Below, piece after piece: positions 1 to 7,649 of a stretch of DNA of 64,000 nt; positions within the stretch are counted from its first letter, which is position 1, and every line of letters begins with the position of its first letter. The stretch is from Planctomyces sp. SH-PL14 (GTDB lineage Bacteria > Planctomycetota > Planctomycetia > Planctomycetales > Planctomycetaceae). A program made the position numbers and the translations under genes. The notes under the pieces are model-generated. The model did no database searches. It had not been told where the DNA came from and saw nothing but the letters and a program-made list of their open reading frames with translations. The DNA is taken from contig NZ_CP011270.1 of the NCBI RefSeq assembly GCF_001610835.1, positions 4,296,001 to 4,360,000 of the forward strand. The letters are read 5' to 3'.

Positions 1-2049
1 GGGATCCTGCGGCGTCCCCCCCTGACCGGCCCCCTTCTGTCCCTGGCCGTCGTCCTTCCGCGGTTCGTCCTTCGGCTGGCCTTCGCCGCCGTTGGGCTCC
101 CCGGGCTTGTTGTCCATCCCCTCGTCGCCGGGCATCGGACGGTTGTCGTCGTTCCGGCCGGGATCGGCGTTCGGGTTCTCGCCGGGATCGGCTTCCCCGC
201 CGCCGGGACGCTGCTCGTCCGGCTTCTTCTCGCCCATACCGTCTTGCGGCATCCCGTCCTCGGACATTCCCTCCTCAGGCCGCTGCTCGTCCGGACGCTG
301 TTCCTGCGGATTGCCCCGGTCCTCCTGCGGCGGCGGAGGGGCCTGATCGAGTTCGTCCTTGGCCCGCTGCTTCTCTTCTTCCGCCTTCTGCTGCGCCTGC
401 TTCGGATCAACGGCGTCGGTGATGTTGATGTTCAGCCGCGCCGACTTCGACACGTTCTCCTTGCGGTTGCCGAACGGCTCGAGGTTGTCCTTCGCCTCCA
501 GCCAGAACGTCAGCTTGTCGCCGGGGGCGACGGAAAACCGGTTCAGGTCGATCGTCGCCACGCCGCGGACCGACGGTTTGAGCGGCGGAGCCTCAAACAC
601 ATAGTCCGCTTCCGGAAGCTCCTGGCCCCGCTTCTCGTAGCGGAGGACCGTGTTCTTCAGCAGGAAGTCCGGATCGGACGCTTGGTAGGCGACCTGAACC
701 GAACCATTCGCCGGAGCCGACACGTCCGACTGCGGATGGATGATCTCGACCTTCGGAGCGAGGTCCTGGCGGATCCGGATCGGGTACAGAACGGGCGCGG
801 GGTCTTCGCTGCCGTCCTCGGTCTTGACGAAGATCCGGTAGAAGTGCGGATACGTCCCGTCGCTGCGGAACTGGAGCATCCAGGTCGCCGAGAGATTCGT
901 TCCGCCGTCGACCTTCATCGGCAGCTCTTCCGCCTTGAGGCTCGTGTCCTCCGTGTCGGAGAACAGGACGCGAGCGATCTGGACGGGGCGGTTCGTGGTC
1001 GCCCGCAGCGTGACGCGGGTCCCTTCCCAGCCATCGATCGTCGGGTTCGCCTGAGTCCGGTCCTGCAACCCCATGTAGGTGGGGTAGTCATAGGCAACGT
1101 CCGCCACGGTGGCCGACGGCGGCTGCGTGACGGTGATCGTGTAGGTCGGCGAGATCGCGTCCCCCGCCTCGACCCGGTAGGTGACCGACTGCATCAGCCC
1201 CTTGGCCCGCTCGCCGGAGAGAACGCCGCGGAAGCGGTTCAGCCCCTCGTCGGTGTCGGCCAGGATCAGCGGCTCGTCGACGAACCGCCGATCTTCCGTC
1301 GAGTACAGGACCTTCACCTGCTCCGGAATCTTCCCGGTGAGCTGGGCGATGATCTCGACGCTCGAGCGGCTGAGGACGTTGGCGTTCTCGGGGATCACCT
1401 TCTCGATCCGGGTCTGCGTGCCGACCGAGACGTTCGTGATCGGGATCAGGGCTCGGACGAGCGACGGGCCGAGCCGCTTGGGAGTCAGCATCGTGTAGAC
1501 GCAGATCCCGGCGACGATCGCCAGCAGGACGTACGACCACCGCATGAGCGTCCGGCGGTCGATCGCGTGATCGATGTCCATCTCCGAGAGCCGGACGGCG
1601 GCCCGCTTCTCGATCGCCTGCAGGATCTGGGGCGACACTTCGCGCCCCGCCTGCCGCAGGTCGATCAGCGTCAGGAGGTTGCTCTTGAGCTCCGGATGGG
1701 CCGCCTCGATCTCCTTGGCGGCAAACAGCGAGGTCACGCGCCGCAGGAACGGGCCGGCGACTTTCCAGGCGATCCAGGCCACCACGACGGTCGCCATCCC
1801 CAGCCACATCGCGACCCGCAGCGCGGTCCCGACTCCCTGCGCAAAGACCCACTGGTCGAGGATCAGGAAGACGAAGAGATACGAGGCGACGAACACCCCC
1901 AGCCCGACCGCCCCCATCAGAAGGTCGTTCGCCCGGATGCCGGACCGCGCCTTCTCCAGCTGAAAAGCGACGAACTCGTCGAAATCGACGTATTTCTTGG
2001 ACGATGAGCCCGGAAGCGATCCCGAACGGGACCCGGCGGTCGAAGACAT
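1..2049 (-). CDS. Large membrane protein, DUF4175-like, 3' end outside the window
   Basis: The frame is open from an ATG at 2049 to the window edge, giving 683 residues without a stop. The N-terminal third has two close hydrophobic segments at about residues 45-100 and a third near 180-200. A long soluble part with beta-rich, Ig-like spacing follows. The C-terminal 130 residues are low complexity, rich in Pro, Glu, Asp, Gly and Gln, with repeats such as DEQRP and DGMGE. This layout resembles the large DUF4175-like planctomycete proteins found beside MoxR/DUF58/VWA genes, but those neighbours would lie outside the window, so the family name is inference. The product is probably anchored in the inner membrane. 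The opposite strand is also open over much of this interval, which is a shadow of the GC-rich codon usage. Confidence 0.8.
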   Translation of the reverse strand, partial: MSSTAGSRSGSLPGSSSKKYVDFDEFVAFQLEKARSGIRANDLLMGAVGLGVFVASYLFVFLILDQWVFAQGVGTALRVAMWLGMATVVVAWIAWKVAGPFLRRVTSLFAAKEIEAAHPELKSNLLTLIDLRQAGREVSPQILQAIEKRAAVRLSEMDIDHAIDRRTLMRWSYVLLAIVAGICVYTMLTPKRLGPSLVRALIPITNVSVGTQTRIEKVIPENANVLSRSSVEIIAQLTGKIPEQVKVLYSTEDRRFVDEPLILADTDEGLNRFRGVLSGERAKGLMQSVTYRVEAGDAISPTYTITVTQPPSATVADVAYDYPTYMGLQDRTQANPTIDGWEGTRVTLRATTNRPVQIARVLFSDTEDTSLKAEELPMKVDGGTNLSATWMLQFRSDGTYPHFYRIFVKTEDGSEDPAPVLYPIRIRQDLAPKVEIIHPQSDVSAPANGSVQVAYQASDPDFLLKNTVLRYEKRGQELPEADYVFEAPPLKPSVRGVATIDLNRFSVAPGDKLTFWLEAKDNLEPFGNRKENVSKSARLNINITDAVDPKQAQQKAEEEKQRAKDELDQAPPPPQEDRGNPQEQRPDEQRPEEGMSEDGMPQDGMGEKKPDEQRPGGGEADPGENPNADPGRNDDNRPMPGDEGMDNKPGEPNGGEGQPKDEPRKDDGQGQKGAGQGGTPQDP

Positions 2050-2087
2050 CGGGACCTCTCTCCCCTCTCCCAACGGCCAGAAACGGC

Positions 2088-2151
2088 ATTCCCCCAATCA
2101 TAGTCGACGTCCGGAGACGGGAGAATGTTCCAAAAATCCTGATTGGGGAAT
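2088..2151. promoter_or_regulatory. Inverted repeat between divergent genes
   Basis: ATTCCCCCAATCA at 2088-2100 is mirrored by TGATTGGGGAAT at 2140-2151, a 12-13 bp arm with one length difference and a spacer of about 39 bases. It lies 39 bases upstream of the membrane protein start and about 230 bases upstream of the glycerophosphodiesterase start. It could be an operator or a stem in a leader. The remainder of the 329-base gap (2050-2378) shows nothing else that I can support. Confidence 0.4.
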
Positions 2152-2378
2152 ACGTTCGGACGATTCCGGTTGTGGGCGCCGCCGGTGAGATTTCGAGCGC
2201 ACGGCGTAAGCCCCGTGGAAACCGCGAGATCCGTGCCCCGCCCGGCCCCTCTGGACCGGACTTGAGGGCTCTTCGCGACCGCTCATTCTCCGTCTTCCCT
2301 GATTGGCCGCTGCAGCCGACAATCGCTCCGACTCCAGGCCGCCCGTGGTCTGGGCGAACCGTCCGACTTGAGAGTCGT

Positions 2379-3332
2379 ATGCCCACACCGATCGTCATCG
2401 CCCATCGCGGGGCCAGCGGATATCTCCCCGAGCACACCCTCCCCGCCAAGGCGTTGGCGGCGGGAATGGGGGCGGACTACCTGGAGCAGGACGTTGTCCT
2501 GACGCGGGATGGCGTCCCGATCGTCCTCCACGACATCCATCTCGACACCGTGACCGATGTTGCCGAGCGGTTCCCCGGTCGCGCGCGGCCGGACGGCCGC
2601 TATTACGCGATCGACTTCACATTGGAGGAGATCCGGACGCTGCTGGTTCGGGAGCGGTTCAGTCACAAGACCGGTCAGCCGGTCTTTTCGAAGCGGTTTC
2701 CGCATGTTGCCAGCCGGTTCACGCTGCACACGCTGGCGGAGGAGATCGCCTTCGTGCAGGGGCTGAATCGTTCGATGAGCCGGACCTTCGGGATCTACCC
2801 CGAGATCAAGCAGCCCGCCTTCCATCGCCGGGAGGGTCAGGACATTTCGGCGATCGTCCTGCGGGTGCTGGAGGAGTCGGGTTACCGGTCGAAGGAGGAG
2901 GCGTGCTACCTGCAGTGCTTTGACGAACCGGAGACGGAGCGCTGCCGCCGGGAGCTCAAGTGTCCATTGAAGATCATTCAGCTGCTGGAGGAGAAGGACT
3001 GGAAGCTGCTGCTGGCGGCACCGCGGCGGGGGGATCTCGACGCCGCGCTGGCGAAGGTCGCCGGCTATGCGGATGGCATCGGGCCTCCGGTCAGTCTTCT
3101 GGTGTCGGAGTTCCGTGCCGATGGAACGTTCGCCGCGACGGAACTGGCGGCTGCTGCGCACCACCACGGTCTAGTGATCCATCCCTGGACTCTCCGCCGT
3201 GATGAACTGCCGAAGTCGGTTCCGTCGTTCGATCGTCAGATGGAGATTCTCTTTGGAGAACTTCGCGTCGACGGGGCGTTCAGCGACTTCCCCGACCTGA
3301 CGCGGCAGTGGATCGATCGGCGGATGGCGTGA
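2379..3332 (+). CDS. Glycerophosphodiester phosphodiesterase (GDPD/GlpQ type)
   Basis: The 317-residue protein begins MPTPIVIAHRGASGYLPE. HRGA and the following P-E-H-T are the GDPD signature, continued by E-Q-D at about residues 36-38 and V-L-H-D near residue 50, the metal-binding and catalytic set of this TIM-barrel family. The family hydrolyses glycerophosphodiesters to glycerol-3-phosphate and an alcohol. The frame is open further upstream, but the ATG at 2379 puts the HRGA motif at the usual distance from the N-terminus. No clear signal peptide is visible with this start, so the protein is either cytoplasmic or starts upstream. Its length is close to that of the periplasmic GlpQ type. 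It is divergent from the gene on its left. Confidence 0.9.
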   Translation: MPTPIVIAHRGASGYLPEHTLPAKALAAGMGADYLEQDVVLTRDGVPIVLHDIHLDTVTDVAERFPGRARPDGRYYAIDFTLEEIRTLLVRERFSHKTGQPVFSKRFPHVASRFTLHTLAEEIAFVQGLNRSMSRTFGIYPEIKQPAFHRREGQDISAIVLRVLEESGYRSKEEACYLQCFDEPETERCRRELKCPLKIIQLLEEKDWKLLLAAPRRGDLDAALAKVAGYADGIGPPVSLLVSEFRADGTFAATELAAAAHHHGLVIHPWTLRRDELPKSVPSFDRQMEILFGELRVDGAFSDFPDLTRQWIDRRMA

Positions 3333-3400
3333 TCCGTCCCGTCGCTGGCCGACGCCTCATTGCGGGGACTCGATCTGGACCGGTACGCTGACGGAGGCCA

Positions 3401-3637
3401 TTGAGAACTGCCATGCCGATTTCGCTGGAAACATTGTTGAGCCGACTCTCGACCGCTGAGCGGCTGGAGTTGATCGATCGGCTCTGGGCCGAGATCGAAG
3501 AGGAGTCGCTCCCGTCTCTGCTGTCGGCCCAGCAACAGGCTGACCTGCTGGCCCGTCGCGCCGATCATGAGGCGCACCCCGACCAGGTTCTCTCCTGGGA
3601 GACTGTGAAGGCGGAGATGGAGGCCCGCCTGCCGTGA
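3401..3637 (+). CDS. Addiction module antitoxin, PF09720-like
   Basis: A 78-residue protein, or 74 residues if the ATG at 3413 (MPISLETLL) is used. The pattern L-x-L-S-x-x-E-R-L-E-L-I-D-x-L-W followed by an acidic stretch and A-R-R-A-D is typical of the short 'putative addiction module component' antitoxins that neutralise RelE/ParE toxins. It overlaps the next gene by four bases (GTGA), so the two are translationally coupled. The antitoxin-first order is the usual one for such pairs. It may autoregulate the operon together with the toxin, but I see no clear operator palindrome. Confidence 0.85.
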   Translation: MRTAMPISLETLLSRLSTAERLELIDRLWAEIEEESLPSLLSAQQQADLLARRADHEAHPDQVLSWETVKAEMEARLP

Positions 3638-3933
3638 CCTTTCGCATCGAGCTCATTCCCGCCGCGAGGGACGACCTGCTTGCGGCTCAGGAGTGGTACG
3701 AGTCCTGTCAGGAGAACCTGGGACGGACCTTTCGTGCCCGAGTCGATGAGGTCCTTGGCAGGCTGAGCCGGAATCCGAAGCTTTGTCCCCTCTGCGTCGA
3801 GGACGTTCGGATCGCCAAAGTCGGTCGATTTCCCTACGGCGTGGTCTATCGAATTCTTGAAGACGCCGTTGTCGTTCTGGCGGTCTATCACCTTCGTCAG
3901 GATCCGGGAAAGCTCCGCCGGCGGCTGAATTGA
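3634..3933 (+). CDS. RelE/ParE-family toxin
   Basis: A 99-residue basic protein starting at GTG 3634, inside the stop of the antitoxin gene. F-R-I-E-L-I-P-A-A-R-D-D-L at the start, A-Q-E-W-Y-E near residue 20, F-P-Y-G-V-V-Y-R around residue 67 and a terminal V-Y-H-L-R-Q-D-P match the plasmid stabilisation/ParE-like fold. These toxins either inhibit gyrase or cleave mRNA at the ribosome, and the sequence does not show which. The GTG start is supported by the four-base overlap and the family-typical N-terminus. A copy of the interspersed repeat begins about 50 bases downstream. Confidence 0.88.
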   Translation: MTFRIELIPAARDDLLAAQEWYESCQENLGRTFRARVDEVLGRLSRNPKLCPLCVEDVRIAKVGRFPYGVVYRILEDAVVVLAVYHLRQDPGKLRRRLN

Positions 3934-3983
3934 AGTAGGGTGCCTTCGCCCGCAGGAGGTCACCGTGCGCAGGACAGTCCACC

Positions 3984-4294
3984 GGGTCCAGGGGCACCCT
4001 GGTGGGGGGATGCAAGGGGGGCAACGCCCCCTTGCCCGCCGGAGGCCTGGCCGTCGAGAACTGTCTGAAGGAGCGCGTGTCCAAGCGCGGACACCGTGCC
4101 GGATGCCCCCTCACCAACCCACAGGGAGTGCAGAGCGAGCGGTGAGTCCTCAGCGCCGGTCCCACAAAGCGGACGCCCGTTGTGTCCCACGGTTCCTCAT
4201 GGAAGTGCCTCCGGCGGCAAGGGGTTGCCCCCTTGACCCCGACTGCCGTCGCACGTTGGGTTTGAGCAGACGACGCTGTGCCGGCGAGGACGGT
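3984..4294 (+). repeat. Interspersed repeat, copy A (about 310 bp)
   Basis: Copy A of a family also seen at 7298-7624, 19495-19687 and 22833-23146. It opens with GGGTCCAGGGGCACCCTGG and a G-rich/C-rich stem, then the GCCGGAGG arm, and closes with CCTCCGGCGGCAAGGGG and CCCCCTTGACCCC, so the ends form imperfect inverted repeats of more than 30 bases. An internal perfect stem GTGTCC-AAGCGC-GGACAC lies near 4077. No conserved reading frame runs through all copies. It lies between the toxin gene and the 3' end of the DinB-like gene. Confidence 0.85.
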
Positions 4295-4310
4295 GTTCGG
4301 CATGCCCAGT

Positions 4311-4805
4311 TCAGCTGGGCTTGTACAGCTCCATCGCCGACAGGATCTGCCGGATCGCTCCCAGGTGGTAGGCCGTATGAGCGACGCTGCTGATGCTGCC
4401 GGCGGCGGAGATGTGATCCCAGGCGGTCCGTTCGGCGACCCCCTTCTTCCACCGCGCCGCTTCGTCGCGAAAGCGCGTCCGAAGGCTCGCCCACTGCTCC
4501 GGCGTGACCGTCCCCCGCTTCCAGCTCTCCTTCCAGTCCGCCGTCGCCCAGGGATTGGCCTCCCCCGCGATCCAGCGGTTCAGGAGCGAAAGGCCGTAAC
4601 AGACGTGATCGACATGCGCGGCGACGGTTGTCGACCCTGGCATCGGCCGGCTCGAAGCAGCCTTCGCGTCAATGGTGTCGAGCTGCCGCAGCAGTCCCGG
4701 ATCGCCGGGGTTCAGGATGTACGCCTCGTCCCCCGGGGGACCGTCGAAGACTTCCGTCAGGAGCGTGCTCATGGCACCTTGAAAAATACCGTCATTCGAA
4801 GGCAT
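4311..4805 (-). CDS. DinB-like (DUF664/DfsB superfamily) protein
   Basis: A 164-residue protein (MPSNDGIFQGAMSTLL), or 153 residues from the ATG at 4772, which has AAGGTG a few bases upstream. It is predicted to be four-helical. H-V-D-H in the second helix and H-T-A-Y-H-L-G in the last helix supply the metal-binding histidines of the DinB-like superfamily, where many members are uncharacterised or act as thiol-dependent transferases. Substrate and partner are not indicated by the sequence. It is convergent with the antitoxin/toxin pair across repeat A and divergent from the esterase gene. Confidence 0.8.
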   Translation of the reverse strand: MPSNDGIFQGAMSTLLTEVFDGPPGDEAYILNPGDPGLLRQLDTIDAKAASSRPMPGSTTVAAHVDHVCYGLSLLNRWIAGEANPWATADWKESWKRGTVTPEQWASLRTRFRDEAARWKKGVAERTAWDHISAAGSISSVAHTAYHLGAIRQILSAMELYKPS

Positions 4806-5017
4806 CAGACCGTTCTCTCGTCGAGCGCGAAAGGTTTCGGAACGGGGCCGGCGTCCCCGACGGGTTTCCACGCTACCTCGTCCGGTTTGCACGTCCAGAC
4901 CATTTCCGGTCAGATGCCGGTCTCGAGCACCGCCGCCCGCCCCGTCGCGGCCGCAACCTGTTGGCCGGGCGGAGGATCGCGGTTTGTGAAAATCGACCCT
5001 TCGCCGGGAGCCGTCCG

Positions 5018-5851
5018 ATGTCCTTCCTTCGCCCGATGACCCGCCGGCTCTCTCTGTTTGCGGCATCCCTTCTTCTGCTGTGCCCGCTGGGAACAGAACG
5101 GTCAGCCGCAGGGGCCGAGCTGCCGCCGAAGGAGAAGTTCCACCTGTTCCTGCTCGTCGGCCAGTCCAACATGGCGGGCCGTGGGAAGGTTGAGGCCGAC
5201 GACCGCAAGCCCCACCCGCGCGTGCTGACGTTCTCGAAGGACAAGGAGTGGGTGCCGGCGGTCGATCCGCTCCACTTCGACAAGCCGTCGGTGGTCGGCG
5301 TCGGACTGGGACGGACCTTCGCCCTGACCCTCGCCGAGGCCGATCCGACGATCACGATCGGCCTGATTCCGTGTGCCGTCGGGGGCTCGCCGATCGAGAC
5401 CTGGGAGCCGGGGGCCTTCGACGCGCCGACCAAGACCCATCCGTGGGACGATGCGATGGCGCGGGCCGAAGGCGCGCTGCCGGCCGGCACGTTGAAAGGG
5501 ATCCTCTGGCACCAGGGAGAATCGGACTGCAATCCGGAACGGGCGCCGCGCTACGAGAAGCGGCTGCACGACCTCATCGACCGCTTCCGCGTGACGCTCA
5601 AGGCGCCCGACGTCCCGTTCATCGCCGGCCAGATGGGCCAGTTTGCGGAGAAGCCGTGGGACGCGGACAAGCGGCAGGTCGACGCGGTCCACCGGGCTCT
5701 CCCGACGAAGGTCCGGCGGACGGCGTTCGTCTCTTCCGACGATCTGCACCACAAAGGGGACTCGGTCCACTTTGACGCGGCCGCTTACCGCGAGCTCGGG
5801 CGACGGTACGCCGCCGCCTACCGGACGCTGACCGACAAGAAGGCCGACTGA
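5018..5851 (+). CDS. Secreted sialate O-acetylesterase-like SGNH hydrolase (DUF303/SASA)
   Basis: A 277-residue protein with a signal peptide: basic start MSFLRPMTRR, hydrophobic core to about residue 22, then an A-A-G-A site. G-Q-S-N-M-A-G-R supplies the nucleophile serine block, I-L-W-H-Q-G-E-S-D the second block and D-S-V-H-F-D the C-terminal Asp/His block of the SASA domain. Such enzymes remove acetyl groups from carbohydrates, and planctomycetes carry many of them for polysaccharide degradation. I chose the ATG at 5018 because the signal peptide follows directly. Length matches a single-domain member. Confidence 0.92.
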   Translation: MSFLRPMTRRLSLFAASLLLLCPLGTERSAAGAELPPKEKFHLFLLVGQSNMAGRGKVEADDRKPHPRVLTFSKDKEWVPAVDPLHFDKPSVVGVGLGRTFALTLAEADPTITIGLIPCAVGGSPIETWEPGAFDAPTKTHPWDDAMARAEGALPAGTLKGILWHQGESDCNPERAPRYEKRLHDLIDRFRVTLKAPDVPFIAGQMGQFAEKPWDADKRQVDAVHRALPTKVRRTAFVSSDDLHHKGDSVHFDAAAYRELGRRYAAAYRTLTDKKAD

Positions 5852-6184
5852 GCGGCCCCGGAGCGCCGGGTCTCTCACGTCGCGTCGCGGTTCGAATCGC
5901 GGAATAACGAACAAGTCATCAGACGGCCCGTTCTCGCCACCGGACGGTCGCGCCTAGGATCTTTCAGACCAGGCTCGCGGTCCTCTGATCTCAACAACGC
6001 CATCCTGCCGCCTCGGAGCGGTCCGGAAGATGGGCGCGAGCGGGTCGTTTTCGTCGTCCTCTGACGGACTCTCGCGCCGAGGGAAGTTCTTTCTCGGCCC
6101 GCGCGAGGGTTTGCGTCTCCTTCGTGCCGCCCGGTCCGCCCGGCGGACACAAGTCCCACCTGCCGGGCGGACGGGAGAGTCGCC
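5852..6184. other. Intergenic, no gene seen
   Basis: This 333-base gap has no supported gene. It contains GC-rich inverted stretches near 6138-6170 (CCGCCCGGCGG and CTGCCGGGCGG), which may form a leader structure for the small secreted protein downstream. Confidence 0.5.
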
Positions 6185-6358
6185 ATGTTTCGTCGCACCA
6201 TCCTGGGAACGCTCGCGGTGGCCGCCGGCCTGTTCGTCTTCGCTGGAACGGCGTCGGCCCGAGGCCATCACGTCGAACACTATCCGGCCTACTTCGGGGC
6301 CGCCAAGGGGGCCTATTCGCTGCCCCAGCACCACACCGTGCAGCACATCCGGCGATAG
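6185..6358 (+). CDS. Small secreted His-rich peptide (57 aa)
   Basis: ATG at 6185 to TAG at 6358. The N-terminus MFRRTILGTLAVAAG continues into a hydrophobic core and a T-A-S-A cleavage site near residue 25, a convincing signal peptide. The predicted mature part is about 32 residues with six histidines and several tyrosines (GHHVEHYPAYFG, then QHHTVQHIRR). I recognise no family. Histidine clusters may bind metal, but that is inference. Weak point: no strong ribosome binding site is visible (a GGGAGAG lies a few bases upstream). Planctomycetes often encode short secreted peptides of this shape. Confidence 0.55.
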   Translation: MFRRTILGTLAVAAGLFVFAGTASARGHHVEHYPAYFGAAKGAYSLPQHHTVQHIRR

Positions 6359-6413
6359 CGTGCATGCGGCGTGAACTTTGGTGCCGCGGCGGGTTATCCG
6401 GCCGAGCGCGAGC

Positions 6414-7172
6414 TTACTTCGCGCTCACGGTCGCTGGCGTGAGGAGCTGAACGTCTTCGAAAGTCAGTTCGCGGACGGAGCGGTTGCCCTTCGCTGCCAC
6501 CTCGACGGTGAAGGTCCGCCGCGGCAGGTCGAACCGGCCGAGCCGCTTCCATTCGAAGGTGTTCGTCAGGTTGGAGGTGATGTCACCGGTGGCCGGATCC
6601 CGGAAGACGACCGAGCTGATCCGCGGCAGTTCGTGTCCTTCCGCCGTCTTGAACATCTCGACGTTCGTGATTTCGAGCCACTGCTTTTCCCCCTTGCGGA
6701 GGACTTCGGCGATCACGCCGTCCTTGATCCGGAAGACTCCGGAGCCGTCGAGCTGCGCGATGAGCCGGCCGGATTCGGCCGTGTGGGGACCGGGGACGAA
6801 GCCGAACTCGCTCTCGGTGAAGTCGTCGGGCCGGCGGTGGGAGATGACCGACTGGAGCTTGGACTTCAGCCAGGGTTTTTGTGCCTCCTGGGGAAGGTCG
6901 AGGGTCCACTGGAAGTCGGGCGTGACGCGGATGGTGCCGCGGTGGACGGCATCGTCGGTGCGGACGGTCAGCTTGGCGGTGAATCCGGGGAAGTCGTTCC
7001 AGACGGCACGGGCGTTGTGGGCGTGGTGCATCAGTTCGCGGGCCGCTTTATCGGCGACGGGCGGTGTCTCGGCTCTCAGGTGGGGCGAGCCGGCGATGAT
7101 CGAAACGGCGACGGCCGCGGCGGCCAGGATCGCGGTGCGGGCGGGGCGTCGAGTGGAGGAAGTGAAGTTCAT
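6414..7172 (-). CDS. Secreted DUF3386-like protein
   Basis: A 252-residue protein with a signal peptide (basic MNFTSSTRRPARTA, hydrophobic stretch to about residue 30, then L-R-A-E). The mature part starts with A-A-R-E-L-M-H-H-A-H-N-A-R and W-N-D-F-P-G-F-T-A, a pattern I associate with DUF3386 proteins of cyanobacteria and planctomycetes. It continues beta-rich with W-T-L-D-L, E-F-G-F-V-P-G-P-H and V-E-V-A-A-K-G-N-R-S-V-R-E-L-T-F. Function is unknown. The family call is from memory of the motif, so moderate. Repeat copy B lies just upstream of its start. Confidence 0.75.
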   Translation of the reverse strand: MNFTSSTRRPARTAILAAAAVAVSIIAGSPHLRAETPPVADKAARELMHHAHNARAVWNDFPGFTAKLTVRTDDAVHRGTIRVTPDFQWTLDLPQEAQKPWLKSKLQSVISHRRPDDFTESEFGFVPGPHTAESGRLIAQLDGSGVFRIKDGVIAEVLRKGEKQWLEITNVEMFKTAEGHELPRISSVVFRDPATGDITSNLTNTFEWKRLGRFDLPRRTFTVEVAAKGNRSVRELTFEDVQLLTPATVSAK

Positions 7173-7297
7173 TGGAACGTGGGGTAAGGCGATTTGGGGC
7201 GGGGGTCATCCGAGCGGATACTCCGCGGATTCAGGAAGTCTGCGCGATGCTATGCCTCTGGTCCATGCTGTGAACGAGCGAGTGGCTTCCCTAAGAG

Positions 7298-7624
7298 CCG
7301 GGTCCAGGGGCGACCCTGGTGGGGGATGCAAGGGGGCAACGCCCTCTTGCCCGCCGGAGGCCTGGCCGTCGAGAGACATCTGAAGGAGTGAGTGTCCAAA
7401 CACGGACACGGTGCGGTATGCCCCCTCACCGAACCCGCGGGGATTGCAAAGCCAGCGGTGTGGTTTGGGTGAGTCCTCAGCGCTGGTACGACAAAGGGGA
7501 CGTCCGTTGTGTCCCACGGTTCCTCACAGAAGTGCCTCCGGCGGCAAGGGGGCGAGGCCCCCTTGACCCCAGCGGCCGTAGCACGTTGGGTTTGAGGTGG
7601 CACAGCCGCGCCGGCAAGGACGCT
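7298..7624 (+). repeat. Interspersed repeat, copy B (about 327 bp)
   Basis: Same arrangement as copy A. It opens with CCGGGTCCAGGGGCGACCCTGG and the first inverted arm, has the internal stem GTGTCC-AAACAC-GGACAC near 7392 (the loop differs from copy A while the stem is kept), and closes with CCTCCGGCGGCAAGGGGGCG, CCCCCTTGACCCC and a GCACGTTGGGTTTGAG tail. It fills the space between the DUF3386-like gene and the 3' end of the phosphodiesterase. Confidence 0.85.
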
Positions 7625-7649
7625 ATTCGACTTCCCTTCAAATCGCCGC

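Noticed and set aside
244-2007. Long plus-strand frame opposite the first gene
   Set aside because: It is an antisense shadow of the minus-strand membrane protein, with unusual Arg/Asp/Gly/Val-rich composition and no recognisable motif, whereas the minus-strand reading has membrane helices and typical domains.
5888-5902. GGTTCGAATCGCG, like a tRNA T-loop
   Set aside because: No matching acceptor stem, D-arm or anticodon arm could be built around it, so no tRNA is claimed.
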